A stretch of DNA of 64,000 bases from SSSZ01 sp036732025 (GTDB lineage: Bacteria > Pseudomonadota > Gammaproteobacteria > Burkholderiales > Rhodocyclaceae): contig DAINDE010000010.1 in assembly GCA_036732025.1 (NCBI GenBank), forward strand, positions 1 through 64,000, read 5' to 3'. This document shows positions 17,532-25,657 of the stretch, piece by piece. Position numbers and translations under genes: made by a program. Under the pieces are notes generated by a model. It saw nothing but the letters and a program-made list of their open reading frames with translations. It had not been told where the DNA came from and did not search any database. Every line of letters starts with the position of its first letter. Position 1 is the stretch's first letter.

Positions 17532-18274
17532 ACATCCCCGAGCAGGGCGGCCAGGCAGGCCGCCCCCCGCTCGGCGAACAAGCGGTGCACCTGCACCCCC
17601 GCCGCCCCGCCGTTGCGGGCGGCGGCAACATCGGCGGCGCTGCGGATGCCGCCCACCGCCACCACCGTTCCACGCCCCTCCAGCCAAGCGACGAATTGCG
17701 CCAAGCGATCCAGGCGGGGCGGCCCGTCGCCGGGCAGCACCGCCGTCACTTGGTCGCAACCGGCAGCCAGGGCCAGGCGCGCCCCCTCGGGGAACGCACC
17801 CTCCCCCCCCACGGGCATCTTCACCGCCAACCAGAGGCGACGCCCGGCCCCGGCCATCCGGCCCCGGACTGCCGCCGCCGCGGCAAAGGCGGCAGCCAGA
17901 TGCTCCCGGTACGCTTCGGCCAGGAAGCGGCGGTTGGCCTGGGCGCTGAGATTGAGGCTGACATAGTCGGCCACCGGCGCCGCCAGCGCGATTCCCCGAA
18001 CCCACGCTTCGGCCAGGCCTTCCCCCGGAATGTCCGGCGGCAGGCCGAGCCCGATGCCGATGGCCGCGCTTCCCGGACCGTCACCCAGCGCCGCCAGGGT
18101 TCTGACCAAGGCGCCGACGCCGCCGTTGCTTCCCTGCAGCGGATCGGCGGTCACCGATCCGAATTCGACGCTGCCGAAGCCGCTCGCAAGCAGTTCGGCA
18201 GCCCGCCCGCCATCCTTGTCGAGGCCGCCGGCCAGTCCGGGGAGAGCCAACCAGGGAGGAGGCAGCGGCTTCAT
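17510..18274 (-). CDS. Dihydroorotate dehydrogenase-like flavoprotein
   Basis: The 254-residue protein has the shape of a shortened class 2 DHODH barrel: AGGLDKDGGRAAELLASGFGSVEFGSVT at the start, YVSLNLSAQANRR in place of the family NxSSPN motif, a WLAVKMP lysine, and a C-terminal VAVGGIRSAADVAAARNGGAAGVQV FMN-phosphate segment. It is about 90 residues shorter than a housekeeping PyrD, and the active-site signature is altered, so it is more likely a specialised paralogue. Its start overlaps the serC-like stop (ATGA), making it the last gene of the pqqE operon. What it oxidises is unknown. Confidence 0.7.
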   Translation of the reverse strand: MKPLPPPWLALPGLAGGLDKDGGRAAELLASGFGSVEFGSVTADPLQGSNGGVGALVRTLAALGDGPGSAAIGIGLGLPPDIPGEGLAEAWVRGIALAAPVADYVSLNLSAQANRRFLAEAYREHLAAAFAAAAAVRGRMAGAGRRLWLAVKMPVGGEGAFPEGARLALAAGCDQVTAVLPGDGPPRLDRLAQFVAWLEGRGTVVAVGGIRSAADVAAARNGGAAGVQVHRLFAERGAACLAALLGDVQPWTVR

Positions 18275-19350
18275 CCCCGCCGCCGGCAGTAATCGGCCAG
18301 AAAGTCGGCCAAAGCCACCGCCCCGGCCTCGGGCATGGCGTTGTACAGGCTGGCGCGCAGCCCGCCCAGACGGGGGTGCCCGCGCAGGTGATGGAGGCCG
18401 GCGGCTTCCGCCGCCGCCACGAAATCGTCGGTCAGAGCTTCGTCGTGGAGATGGAAGCGGATGTTGACCGGCGAGCGGTGGCCCGGCTCCACCGGCGCCC
18501 GGTAGAAACCGCCGCTCGCCTCGATGGCGCCATAGACCCGGGCCGCCTTGCGCGCGTTGGCCGCCTCCATGGCGGCCAACCCGCCCTCGGCCGCAATCCA
18601 GTCGAAAACCAGGCCGGCCACGTGGATGGCGGCCATGGGCGGGGTGTAGACGCGGCTGCCGGCCTCAGCCTGGCGGCGGTAGGAAAAGGGAGCCGGCAGA
18701 CTCTCCGGAGAACGCTCCAGGAGGTCTTCACGGACGATGACCACCGCCAGCCCGGCAATCCCCACGTTCTTCTGGGCGCTGGCGTAGAGGAGGCCGAAGC
18801 GCTCGACCGGCAGAGGTGCCGTCAGGAAGGAGGAAGTGCAATCCGCCACCAGGGGCACCGGGCCGGTGTCTGGCAGTTCCGGGTAGGCGATGCCGTCTAC
18901 CGTTTCGTTGGGGGTGATGTGACAGTAGGCACACTCCGGCGGCAGTTCCCAGCAGCCGCCCGACGGCGCCGCCAAAGGCGTCTCACCGGGATGGCGGGCG
19001 GCCAGGCGTACGTCGACCAGACGTCCGCCCTCCTCAATGGCCCGCTTGGACCAGTAGCCGGAATCGGCATAGGCCGCCACGTCACCAGGGACCGCCAGGT
19101 TCATGGGCACCAGGGCGAACTGCTGCATGGCGCCGCCGGCGAGGAAGAGGACGCGGTATTGGGGCGGCAGGGCGAGCAGTTCGGCAAGCCGCCGGCCGGC
19201 ACCCTCCATCGCCGCCCGGAAGCCGTCGCCGGTGAACGGGCGTTCCAGGGGCGCGGCGCCGTCCGCGCCCCGGCGGAACAGGGTTTCCCCGGCCGCTGCC
19301 AGCACGGCGTCCGGCAGGCGGGCGGGACCGGCGGCGAAACTGTAGGGCAA
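18271..19350 (-). CDS. serC: Phosphoserine aminotransferase-like PLP enzyme
   Basis: The 359-residue protein follows SerC throughout: FAAGPARLPDAVL at the start, VLFLAGGAMQQFALVPMNL, CHITPNETVDGI, VADCTSSFL, and the PLP lysine in YASAQKNVGIAG. The C-terminus has the SPVNIRFHL and HPRLGGLRASLYNAM motifs. SerC makes phosphoserine from phosphohydroxypyruvate, and in some bacteria also acts in vitamin B6 synthesis. Several usually invariant positions are altered (for example GAQKNIGPAG to SAQKNVGIAG), which suggests a divergent paralogue. It lies between the PuuD-like gene and the DHODH-like gene in the pqqE operon, with a 4-base gap upstream. Confidence 0.82.
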   Translation of the reverse strand: MPYSFAAGPARLPDAVLAAAGETLFRRGADGAAPLERPFTGDGFRAAMEGAGRRLAELLALPPQYRVLFLAGGAMQQFALVPMNLAVPGDVAAYADSGYWSKRAIEEGGRLVDVRLAARHPGETPLAAPSGGCWELPPECAYCHITPNETVDGIAYPELPDTGPVPLVADCTSSFLTAPLPVERFGLLYASAQKNVGIAGLAVVIVREDLLERSPESLPAPFSYRRQAEAGSRVYTPPMAAIHVAGLVFDWIAAEGGLAAMEAANARKAARVYGAIEASGGFYRAPVEPGHRSPVNIRFHLHDEALTDDFVAAAEAAGLHHLRGHPRLGGLRASLYNAMPEAGAVALADFLADYCRRRG

Positions 19351-19354
19351 GCGC

Positions 19355-19861
19355 TCAGCCGACCAGGAAGCCGCCGTGGCTCCCTGCCGCCATGCAGAAC
19401 AGCAGCGGGATGGACAGCATGGTGTTGGTGCGGGACGACAGGTGGGTGATGCGCGAACAGCGCAGGCGCTCGGCCACCGACGCCGGCTTCAGACCCAGCA
19501 CCTTCTTCTGGTGGGGCCAGAGCACGAACCAGACGTTGAGCATCATGGCCGTGCCAATGTAGGTGCCGATGCCGATGGGCGCCAGGGTGCCTTCCAGGCG
19601 CAGGGCGCCGGGCAGCCAGCCGCGGCTCCACAGCATGTAGATGCCGGCGCACCAGGCCACCACGGCGGCCCAGCGGAAGGTGCCGTGTTCTCGGTTGATG
19701 ACCGCCTGCAGCTTGGGACTGTCCGGGTCGCTCAGATCGCTGGCTGCCAGGGGCCGCCAGGTGGGCCGCTGGACCACGCTGGCGTAGTTGTGGCCGACCC
19801 AGATGATGCCGGCGAGGAAATGCACCCAGCGGGCGACGAGATCGAAAAGCGCCGCGTCCAT
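19355..19861 (-). CDS. Membrane protein like the N-terminal domain of PuuD-type urate hydroxylase
   Basis: The 168-residue protein has four likely membrane helices. The segment ARWVHFLAGIIWVGHNYASVVQ matches the first helix of the membrane-bound urate oxidase (PuuD) family, and HREHGTF-like and WPHQKKVLGL segments follow. Conserved histidines could bind haem. The C-terminal cytochrome c domain of full PuuD proteins is absent. The ATG at 19861 is set by the short gap to the upstream small gene. In this operon a role in membrane electron transfer linked to PQQ is possible but unproven; urate as substrate seems unlikely. Confidence 0.72.
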   Translation of the reverse strand: MDAALFDLVARWVHFLAGIIWVGHNYASVVQRPTWRPLAASDLSDPDSPKLQAVINREHGTFRWAAVVAWCAGIYMLWSRGWLPGALRLEGTLAPIGIGTYIGTAMMLNVWFVLWPHQKKVLGLKPASVAERLRCSRITHLSSRTNTMLSIPLLFCMAAGSHGGFLVG

Positions 19862-19866
19862 GGCCC

Positions 19867-20052
19867 TCACCCGCCCAGGTGGCGAAGCACCACCACCAGG
19901 GCCACGGTCAGCAGCAGGCCCAGGGCGATGGTGCCCAGGGCGGTGTCGTAGGGGTGAGGCAGGGGTTTCGCGGCGCACTGCGCCGTGCCTGCCGAACGGG
20001 CCGGCTGTGCAAAGCCGGCCCGCCGGCGCACCCAACCTTTGGATTCCTTCAT
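19867..20052 (-). CDS. Small single-pass membrane protein
   Basis: The 61-residue protein has a basic N-terminal half and one C-terminal membrane helix (TALGTIALGLLLTVALVVVL). The start codon lies one base after the pqqE stop, and the stop lies five bases before the PuuD-like gene, so it is a true member of the operon by spacing. I do not recognise the family. It may be a subunit of the PuuD-like membrane protein. Confidence 0.65.
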   Translation of the reverse strand: MKESKGWVRRRAGFAQPARSAGTAQCAAKPLPHPYDTALGTIALGLLLTVALVVVLRHLGG

Positions 20053-20053
20053 T

Positions 20054-21199
20054 TCAGTGCTCCATGAACTCGGTGGACACGGCGCGGGCGGTACGCAAGA
20101 CCAGGGGCTTCTTGAAGCGCAGGGGGCGGGTGACCACGGCCACCGCCTCCTTGATGCGCTCGTGCAGAGGTGCGCGGCTGCAGGCCGGATCGGTGTTGCC
20201 GGCGTCGCCGGTGAGCAGGAAGGCCTGGCAGCGGCAGCCGCCGAAATCCTTCTCCTTCTCGGAGCAGGAACTGCAGGGTTCCGGCAGCCAGTCGAGCCCG
20301 CGGTACTTGCGGAACAGGGGCGACTCGTGCCACAGCCAGGAGAGGGACTTGTCCCGCACCGACTCGAACTCCAGGCCGGGGATCACCCGCGCCTCCTGGC
20401 AGGGCATGGCTGCGCCGTCGGGGGCGACGGTGAGGTGGATGGCGCCCCAGCCGTTCATGCAGGCCTTGGGCCGGCCTTCGTAGTAGTCTGGGATGACGAA
20501 GTAGACGGTCATGTCCTTGCCCAGCTTTTCCCGGGCCTTGATGACCACCTGCTCGGCTTCCCGCACCTGTTCCAGGGTGGGCATCAGCTCGTCCCGGTTC
20601 ATCAGCGCCCAGTTGTAGTACTGGATGTTGGCGAACTCGATGTATTCGATGCCCAGGCCGGCGGCCCAGTCGATCATTTCGCCGATGAGGCCGATGTTCT
20701 GCTTGAACACCGGCATATTGAGCACCATGGGGAAGCCGTGGGCCTTGATGAGCCGGGCGGCCTCCATCTTGAGGGCATGGGCCCGGGCCCCCACCAGCGC
20801 GTCGGTCATCTCGGCCTTGGTGGACTGGACCGAAAGCTGGATCTGCTTCAGGCCGGCGGCCTTGAGGGCCAACAGGCGCTCCTCGGTGAGGCCGATGCCG
20901 GAGGTGATGAGATTGGTGTAGAAGCCGAGGCTGTCGGCGTAGGCCACCAGTTCCTCCAGGTCGTCACGCAGGAGGGGCTCGCCGCCGGTGAAGCCGAGCT
21001 GCAGGGAGCCGAGTTCGCGGGCTTCGCGCAGGACGCGCTTCCACTCCTCGGTGGAGAGTTCCTTCTCGCCGTAATCCTCGAAATCCAGGGGGTTGTTGCA
21101 CCAGGAGCACTTGAGGGGGCAGCGATAGGTGATTTCCAGGGAGAGCCAGAGGGGCTTGCCCTGCCCATCCAGAGAGAGGCCTTGATCTTCCTTGGGCAT
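20054..21199 (-). CDS. pqqE: PQQ biosynthesis radical-SAM enzyme PqqE
   Basis: The 381-residue protein has the radical-SAM motif CPLKCSWCNNP near residue 28 and GFTGGEPLLRDDLEELV. The C-terminal SPASM/Twitch cysteines include PCQEARVIPG and EPCSSCSEKEKDFGGCRCQAF. It forms the Glu-Tyr carbon-carbon bond in PqqA. The ATG at 21199 has GGAAAGGAA upstream. It is separated from pqqBCAD by 5 kb and leads its own operon: pqqE, a 61-residue membrane protein, a PuuD-like protein, a serC-like gene and a DHODH-like gene. Confidence 0.96.
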   Translation of the reverse strand: MPKEDQGLSLDGQGKPLWLSLEITYRCPLKCSWCNNPLDFEDYGEKELSTEEWKRVLREARELGSLQLGFTGGEPLLRDDLEELVAYADSLGFYTNLITSGIGLTEERLLALKAAGLKQIQLSVQSTKAEMTDALVGARAHALKMEAARLIKAHGFPMVLNMPVFKQNIGLIGEMIDWAAGLGIEYIEFANIQYYNWALMNRDELMPTLEQVREAEQVVIKAREKLGKDMTVYFVIPDYYEGRPKACMNGWGAIHLTVAPDGAAMPCQEARVIPGLEFESVRDKSLSWLWHESPLFRKYRGLDWLPEPCSSCSEKEKDFGGCRCQAFLLTGDAGNTDPACSRAPLHERIKEAVAVVTRPLRFKKPLVLRTARAVSTEFMEH

Positions 21200-21399
21200 G
21201 GCGTTCCTTTCCGCGAGTTGTCTGCAAATGCGCCATTGTTGGCGCCCATCGCCACGCCGGCGACCGCCAAATCCTGAATCGGCGCTCCAGAATTTCACGA
21301 GAGGGGGACTAGTTCTTTCGGCATGCGGCCAATCCCTGCGCCGCCCATGACATGCTGCCCTGGGGTATGCTTGCCCCCTCCGACAACCAAACGGTCCCA

Positions 21400-21732
21400 A
21401 TGAGCGACTATCGCGAAGACGCCCCCACGCGGGCCGAGATCGATGCCCGCCCCGGCCCGCTGCTCCTGGAATTCGGCACCGACTGGTGCGGCCACTGCCG
21501 GGCCGCCGCCCCCCGGGTGGCCGAAGCCCTGGCGGCGCGGCCGGGGGTTCCCCGCCTGCGGGTGGCGGACGGCCCCGGCCGGCCCCTGGGGCGCTCCTTT
21601 CGCGTCAAGCTCTGGCCGACCCTCGTTTTCCTGCGCGATGGCCGGGAGGTGGCCCGTCTGGTCCGGCCCACCGAAACCGCCGCCATTGCCGAGGCCCTGG
21701 CCACGATCGCCGACGATGCCGGTCACCCCTGA
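21400..21732 (+). CDS. Thioredoxin-like protein
   Basis: The 110-residue protein has a thioredoxin fold with active site WCGHC (cysteines at residues 30 and 33), the central SFRVKLWPTLVFLRDG with the cis-proline, and no signal peptide, so it acts in the cytoplasm. CGHC is more like disulfide isomerases than the usual CGPC. It diverges from pqqE and overlaps the following iron-sulfur protein gene by 17 bases, so the two are co-translated. The ATG at 21400 lies right before the domain. Confidence 0.85.
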   Translation: MSDYREDAPTRAEIDARPGPLLLEFGTDWCGHCRAAAPRVAEALAARPGVPRLRVADGPGRPLGRSFRVKLWPTLVFLRDGREVARLVRPTETAAIAEALATIADDAGHP

Positions 21733-22423
21733 TTTCCCGGCGCTGGCGGCCGCCGGCCTCGACCTGCAGGCGGTCTTCGACCTGGCCGCGCTGCCGGACG
21801 ACCTTGCCGCACCCCTGCTGGAAGCCGCCGGCGGGGCGGGCGCCTGGCGGCAACTGATTCTCCTCGGCCACGGCGGGCGCACCCTGTGGCAACGGGTACA
21901 GGCCGCGGGGCTCGACTCGCCCCACCCCATCGACGACTACAGCCGCGCCGTCTTCGTCGCCTGGATGGCCGCCGAGTTGCCGGAAGCCACCTATCGCCTG
22001 CTCTACCCGGGAGACGCCCCCATCGGCCTGCAACGCCTGGGCGCCCTGGCCGGCTGGCATCACCCCTCGCCCCTGGCCGTCGGCATCAACGAGCGTTGGG
22101 GCACCTGGTTCGCCTACCGTCTGGCCGCCCTCGCCGACACCGCCCTGGTGCCGACGCCGCCCGCTGCCTGGGCTTCCCCCTGCCTCGCCTGCGACGGCCG
22201 GCCCTGCATCGCCGCCTGCCCGGCGGGCGCGCTGGACGGCGGCATCCTCGCCCTCGCCCCCTGCCTGGCCTACCGGCGGCGGGGCGATTCCCCGTGTCGG
22301 GAAACCTGCCTCGCCCGCACCGCCTGCCCGGCAGGCGCCGGGCACCGCTACGAGGCCGCCCAGTTGCGGCACACCTACCGGCGCTCCCTGGCCATGATCG
22401 AAGGCGGGGATATTTCTGGATGA
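21716..22423 (+). CDS. 4Fe-4S ferredoxin-domain protein, QueG C-terminus-like
   Basis: The 235-residue protein has an all-helical N-terminal region, then a cysteine motif CLACDGRPCIAACP (residues 156-169) and a second group CLAYRRRGDSPCRETCLARTACPAG. The second group lacks the spacing of a classic second cluster, so one or two clusters are possible. The cysteine arrangement resembles the C-terminal ferredoxin part of epoxyqueuosine reductase, without its cobalamin domain. It overlaps the thioredoxin-like gene. A redox partner role is inferred; the substrate is unknown. Confidence 0.72.
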   Translation: MPVTPDFPALAAAGLDLQAVFDLAALPDDLAAPLLEAAGGAGAWRQLILLGHGGRTLWQRVQAAGLDSPHPIDDYSRAVFVAWMAAELPEATYRLLYPGDAPIGLQRLGALAGWHHPSPLAVGINERWGTWFAYRLAALADTALVPTPPAAWASPCLACDGRPCIAACPAGALDGGILALAPCLAYRRRGDSPCRETCLARTACPAGAGHRYEAAQLRHTYRRSLAMIEGGDISG

Positions 22424-22431
22424 CCAGGCCG

Positions 22432-22647
22432 TCAGGCCATGCTGGAAAGGGCGTTGGCCAGGTCGGAGTCCATGCCGCCGCCGACGCCGCTGACGCCGCC
22501 GGCGAGGCTTTCGATGGAAACCTGGTAACCGAGGGAGTGCAGGCGCTCGGCCCACGCTTCCGCTTCGGCCCGGCTGCCATGCCAGGGCCCATGCTCGACA
22601 CGGACCTTGCCCTTCTGGTCTCTGTATTGGGTGGTGACGCGGTACAT
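22432..22647 (-). CDS. Small conserved hypothetical protein
   Basis: The 71-residue protein starts MYRVTTQYRDQKGKVRVEHGPW and has an SPOR/RNA-binding-like beta-alpha pattern (WAERLHSLGYQVSIE) followed by a Gly-rich tail. It ends eight bases from the convergent iron-sulfur gene. No function is recognised. Confidence 0.6.
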   Translation of the reverse strand: MYRVTTQYRDQKGKVRVEHGPWHGSRAEAEAWAERLHSLGYQVSIESLAGGVSGVGGGMDSDLANALSSMA

Positions 22648-22707
22648 CGGAAACTACCGTAAAACCTTGAACGCTTTCTTCCTATTATCGGGGCGGGCGG
22701 GCGGCAT

Positions 22708-23631
22708 TCAAGGGTTCTGGCCGGCGACCTCGTCCGCCAGTGCGCCAAGGGCAGCCATGCAGGCGGCGGCGATGGGGGGCGTCAGGCCGCCATGGGCGCC
22801 GCCGGGCACCGGCAGCCAGCGGGCCTCCGGCCAGGCACGGCGCAGCCGCTCGGCATGCTGCGGCGGGCAGACGGGATCGGCAAGCCCCTGCACGATGGCG
22901 GCCGGCACGTGGCGGATGCGGTCCACGCCGGCCAGCAGGCTCCCGGCCTCGATGAAGCAGTCCCGCGCCAGGTAGTGGAGCTGGATGCGTGCCTTGGCGC
23001 GTTGGGCCGGGGTCAGCGGCCCGTCGATCGGCGGTTCGTCCATGAAGGCCCGCTCGTAGTCGAGCCAGGCCCGGGCGGCCTCGTCAGCCGTCGGCACCCG
23101 CGCGGCCAGGGCGGCCAACAGCCCTCCTTCCCCCGCCCCGGCGGCGGCCTCCAGGCGGTCCCGGGCGGCGGGGACGCCGCTTTCCAGGTAGGCAGCAACT
23201 TCCTCCCGGCTGGCGAGGAAAATGCCCCGCAGCAGGAGCGCCCGCACGCTGCGCGGATGCGCCTGGGCGTAGGCCAGGGCAAGGGCACTCCCCCAGGAAC
23301 CGCCGAAGACGATCCAGGCGGGAATGCCGAGGGCGCCGCGCAGCGCCTCCAGGTCGGCCACCAGCCGGCCGGTCGTATTGTCGTCCAGGCCGCCCAGGGG
23401 CAGGCTGCGGCCGCAGCCCCGCTGGTCGGTGAGGACGGCGCGGTAGCGCCGCGGGTCGAAGAGCCGCCGCTGGGCGGCATTGCAGCCGCTGCCCGGACCG
23501 CCATGGAGGAAGAGCACCGGCACCCCGTCGGCCCGCCCGCATTCCTCGAAATAGATGCGGTGGCCGCCGGATACCTCCAGATGGCCGGTCCGATAGGGTT
23601 CGGCCGGGGGAAACAGCGGGTCGGCGTCCAC
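22708..23631 (-). CDS. pip: Prolyl aminopeptidase (alpha/beta hydrolase, family S33)
   Basis: The 307-residue protein has the features of proline iminopeptidases: LFLHGGPGSGCN oxyanion loop, LTDQRGCGRS, nucleophile motif GGSWGSALAL, and a late catalytic aspartate and histidine (QGLADPVCP, GGAHGG). It removes N-terminal proline from peptides in the cytoplasm. The GTG start lies two bases after the response-regulator stop, making it the last gene of the SoxYZ-like operon. The location raises the possibility that it acts on PqqA-derived peptide, but this is speculation. Confidence 0.88.
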   Translation of the reverse strand: MDADPLFPPAEPYRTGHLEVSGGHRIYFEECGRADGVPVLFLHGGPGSGCNAAQRRLFDPRRYRAVLTDQRGCGRSLPLGGLDDNTTGRLVADLEALRGALGIPAWIVFGGSWGSALALAYAQAHPRSVRALLLRGIFLASREEVAAYLESGVPAARDRLEAAAGAGEGGLLAALAARVPTADEAARAWLDYERAFMDEPPIDGPLTPAQRAKARIQLHYLARDCFIEAGSLLAGVDRIRHVPAAIVQGLADPVCPPQHAERLRRAWPEARWLPVPGGAHGGLTPPIAAACMAALGALADEVAGQNP

Positions 23632-23633
23632 CC

Positions 23634-24281
23634 TCAGGATTCGATGAGGCCGTTGCGCATGGCCACCAGGGCCAGCTCGGCGGCGTTCTGGACGTTGAGC
23701 TTCTGCTTAATGTGGTAGAGATGGGTGCCGACGGTACTGGGGCTGAGGCAGAAATCCTCGGCCACCTGATTCACCGTCCGGCCCTGGGCGAGCTGCAGGA
23801 AGACCGCCAGTTCCTTCTCGGTCAGGGCCTCCACGGGATTGGCCGAATTGGACAGCTGGGCCAGGGCCACCGCCGGCGCCAGTTCCGGGTCCAGGTAGCG
23901 CTGGTCGGCCGCCACCTTGCCCACCGCCCGCAGGAATTCGTCGGGGGCCGCCCGCTTGCACAGGTAGCCGCGGGCGCCGATGCGCAGGGCGCGCACCGGG
24001 ACGATGTCGTCATTATGGGCCGAGAGCATGAGCACCCGGGCCCGGGGCTCGCTGGCCATTAGGCGCTCCAGGGCTGCGAGGCCGCCGATCCCGGGCATCG
24101 AGACATCCATGACCATGACGTCGGGCGTGAGGTCGACGTAGAGCCGCACGGCACTCTCGCCGTTTTCCGCCTCGCCCACCACCGTCGCCCCGGCCCCTTC
24201 CAGGAGCAAGCGAAAGCCAAGACGGACGACGGCGTGGTCGTCGGCCAGTATGACGCGGGTACCGTGCAGGGATGCGCTCAT
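23634..24281 (-). CDS. NarL/LuxR-type response regulator
   Basis: The 215-residue protein has an N-terminal receiver (VILADDHAVVRLGF, phospho-acceptor Asp59 in DVMVMDVSMPG, conserved lysine in YLCKRA) and a C-terminal LuxR-type helix-turn-helix (LTEKELAVFLQLAQGRTVNQVAEDFCLSPSTVGTHLYHIKQKL). The start overlaps the histidine kinase stop by four bases, so they form a pair. It lies in the operon with the SoxYZ-like carrier. Targets are unknown; alcohol-oxidation genes nearby are likely candidates. Confidence 0.92.
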   Translation of the reverse strand: MSASLHGTRVILADDHAVVRLGFRLLLEGAGATVVGEAENGESAVRLYVDLTPDVMVMDVSMPGIGGLAALERLMASEPRARVLMLSAHNDDIVPVRALRIGARGYLCKRAAPDEFLRAVGKVAADQRYLDPELAPAVALAQLSNSANPVEALTEKELAVFLQLAQGRTVNQVAEDFCLSPSTVGTHLYHIKQKLNVQNAAELALVAMRNGLIES

Positions 24282-25657
24282 TTTCCTTCCTCTGGAGCAG
24301 ACTGGGGAACGCCCTCGGGCAGGCGGGCAACGAGCCGCAGGCCGCCCTCGCTCAGGGTGTCGATGTGCAAATGCCCGCCCAGCAGGGCGATGCGCTCGCC
24401 CATGCCGGCGAGGCCGAGGCCGCTGCCGGGGTTGGCCGAAGGCTGGCCGTCCAGGCCGCGGCCGTTGTCGGTGAGGCTGACGGTAAGCCAGCCGTCCCGC
24501 CGGCCGACGACCAGTTCCGCCCGGTCGGCGCCGGCGTGGCGAACGATGTTGGTCAGCCCCTCCTGGACGACCCGCAATACCGCCTGGGCCACCTCGTCGG
24601 CCAGCGGGGTGTCGCCGAGGGCCAGGGTGCTGGACAGGACAATGCCCGGATGCTGCCCCTGCCAGTTGGCCAAGGTGCGTTCGAGGACGGCTCCCAGGTC
24701 GTCGCCCAGGTTGCTGCGCAAACGGTGGAGGATGGCGCGCACGCCATCCTGCATCTCGCCGGTGACGGCCAGGATGCTCTGGGCCGGGCTGTGCAGCGAC
24801 GGCTGCTCCTTGGTGCGCTGGACGATGGCGCCGGCCAGGGCGCGCACGGCGGTGACGCTCTGGGCCAGTTCGTCGTGCAGTTCCCGGGCGATGGCCCGGC
24901 GCTCGTCCTCCAACCGGGCCTGCATGCGCCGGGCCACCTCCCGCTCGCTCTCCAGGCGCACGTTCTGGTCCACCGCCTCGGCCAGGCGGTCGGCCATGCC
25001 GTTGAAGGCCTGGGAGAGCCGCCCCAGCTCCCGCACCGGGAAGGGCGGCAATCGGGTGTCGAATCGCCCATGGCCGGTGCGATCCAGGGCCGACATGACC
25101 TGTTCCAGCGGACGCAGGGCCCGGTCGAGAGCGTAGCGGCTGAGGACGAAAAGCAGGACGAGCATGGCCACGGCCCAGCCGGTCAGGCCCCGCACGTCGT
25201 CCCAGGCGTCGATCACCGCCCGCGAGGGATCGGGCGTCAGCACCAGTTCCAGGTCGCCAACGATGACGCGGCGGACGGCGAAATAAGGCGTGACCAGATC
25301 GGTGAACCAGGCCGGCGGCGCCACCTGGTCGGCCTTGTAGGTGGGCGGCGGCGACTGGTAGAGCCGCTGCCCGTCGGCGGCGAAGACCTCCAGGGCATTG
25401 GCGCGGATGCGCCCCACCGGCCGGACGATGGCCAGCACCCGCGCCGGCAGGGCCTGGGGCGGGACATCCCGCAGTTCGTCGGAGAGGACCGTCAGCCACT
25501 GCACGGAAACCCGCGTCGCCGCTTCCACTTCCTCGTGGATGCCGGCGCGCACGCCCTGCAGCCAGAAGCCGGCCAGCACCAGCAGCAGGGTGCCGGTGAA
25601 CAGGGTCAGCACGATGCTGACCCGGGTGTGCAGGCTGCGAGGCGCTGGAAATCTCAT
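24278..25657 (-). CDS. Membrane sensor histidine kinase (NarL-system HisKA_3 type)
   Basis: The 459-residue protein has two membrane helices (about residues 13-35 and 158-180) around a periplasmic sensor domain of about 120 residues, a HAMP segment, the HisKA_3 phospho-acceptor motif ARELHDELAQSVTAVR and a HATPase domain (LTNIVRHAG, DNGRGLD, GLGLAGMGERI). The start overlaps the TonB gene stop (ATGA). It pairs with the regulator at 23634-24281. The periplasmic ligand is unknown. Confidence 0.92.
   Translation of the reverse strand: MRFPAPRSLHTRVSIVLTLFTGTLLLVLAGFWLQGVRAGIHEEVEAATRVSVQWLTVLSDELRDVPPQALPARVLAIVRPVGRIRANALEVFAADGQRLYQSPPPTYKADQVAPPAWFTDLVTPYFAVRRVIVGDLELVLTPDPSRAVIDAWDDVRGLTGWAVAMLVLLFVLSRYALDRALRPLEQVMSALDRTGHGRFDTRLPPFPVRELGRLSQAFNGMADRLAEAVDQNVRLESEREVARRMQARLEDERRAIARELHDELAQSVTAVRALAGAIVQRTKEQPSLHSPAQSILAVTGEMQDGVRAILHRLRSNLGDDLGAVLERTLANWQGQHPGIVLSSTLALGDTPLADEVAQAVLRVVQEGLTNIVRHAGADRAELVVGRRDGWLTVSLTDNGRGLDGQPSANPGSGLGLAGMGERIALLGGHLHIDTLSEGGLRLVARLPEGVPQSAPEEGK

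Noticed and set aside
16425..18005. A long minus-strand frame across the 16542 gene and into the DHODH-like gene
   Set aside because: Only the part matching the DHODH frame is real; composition of this frame is that of an antisense reading.
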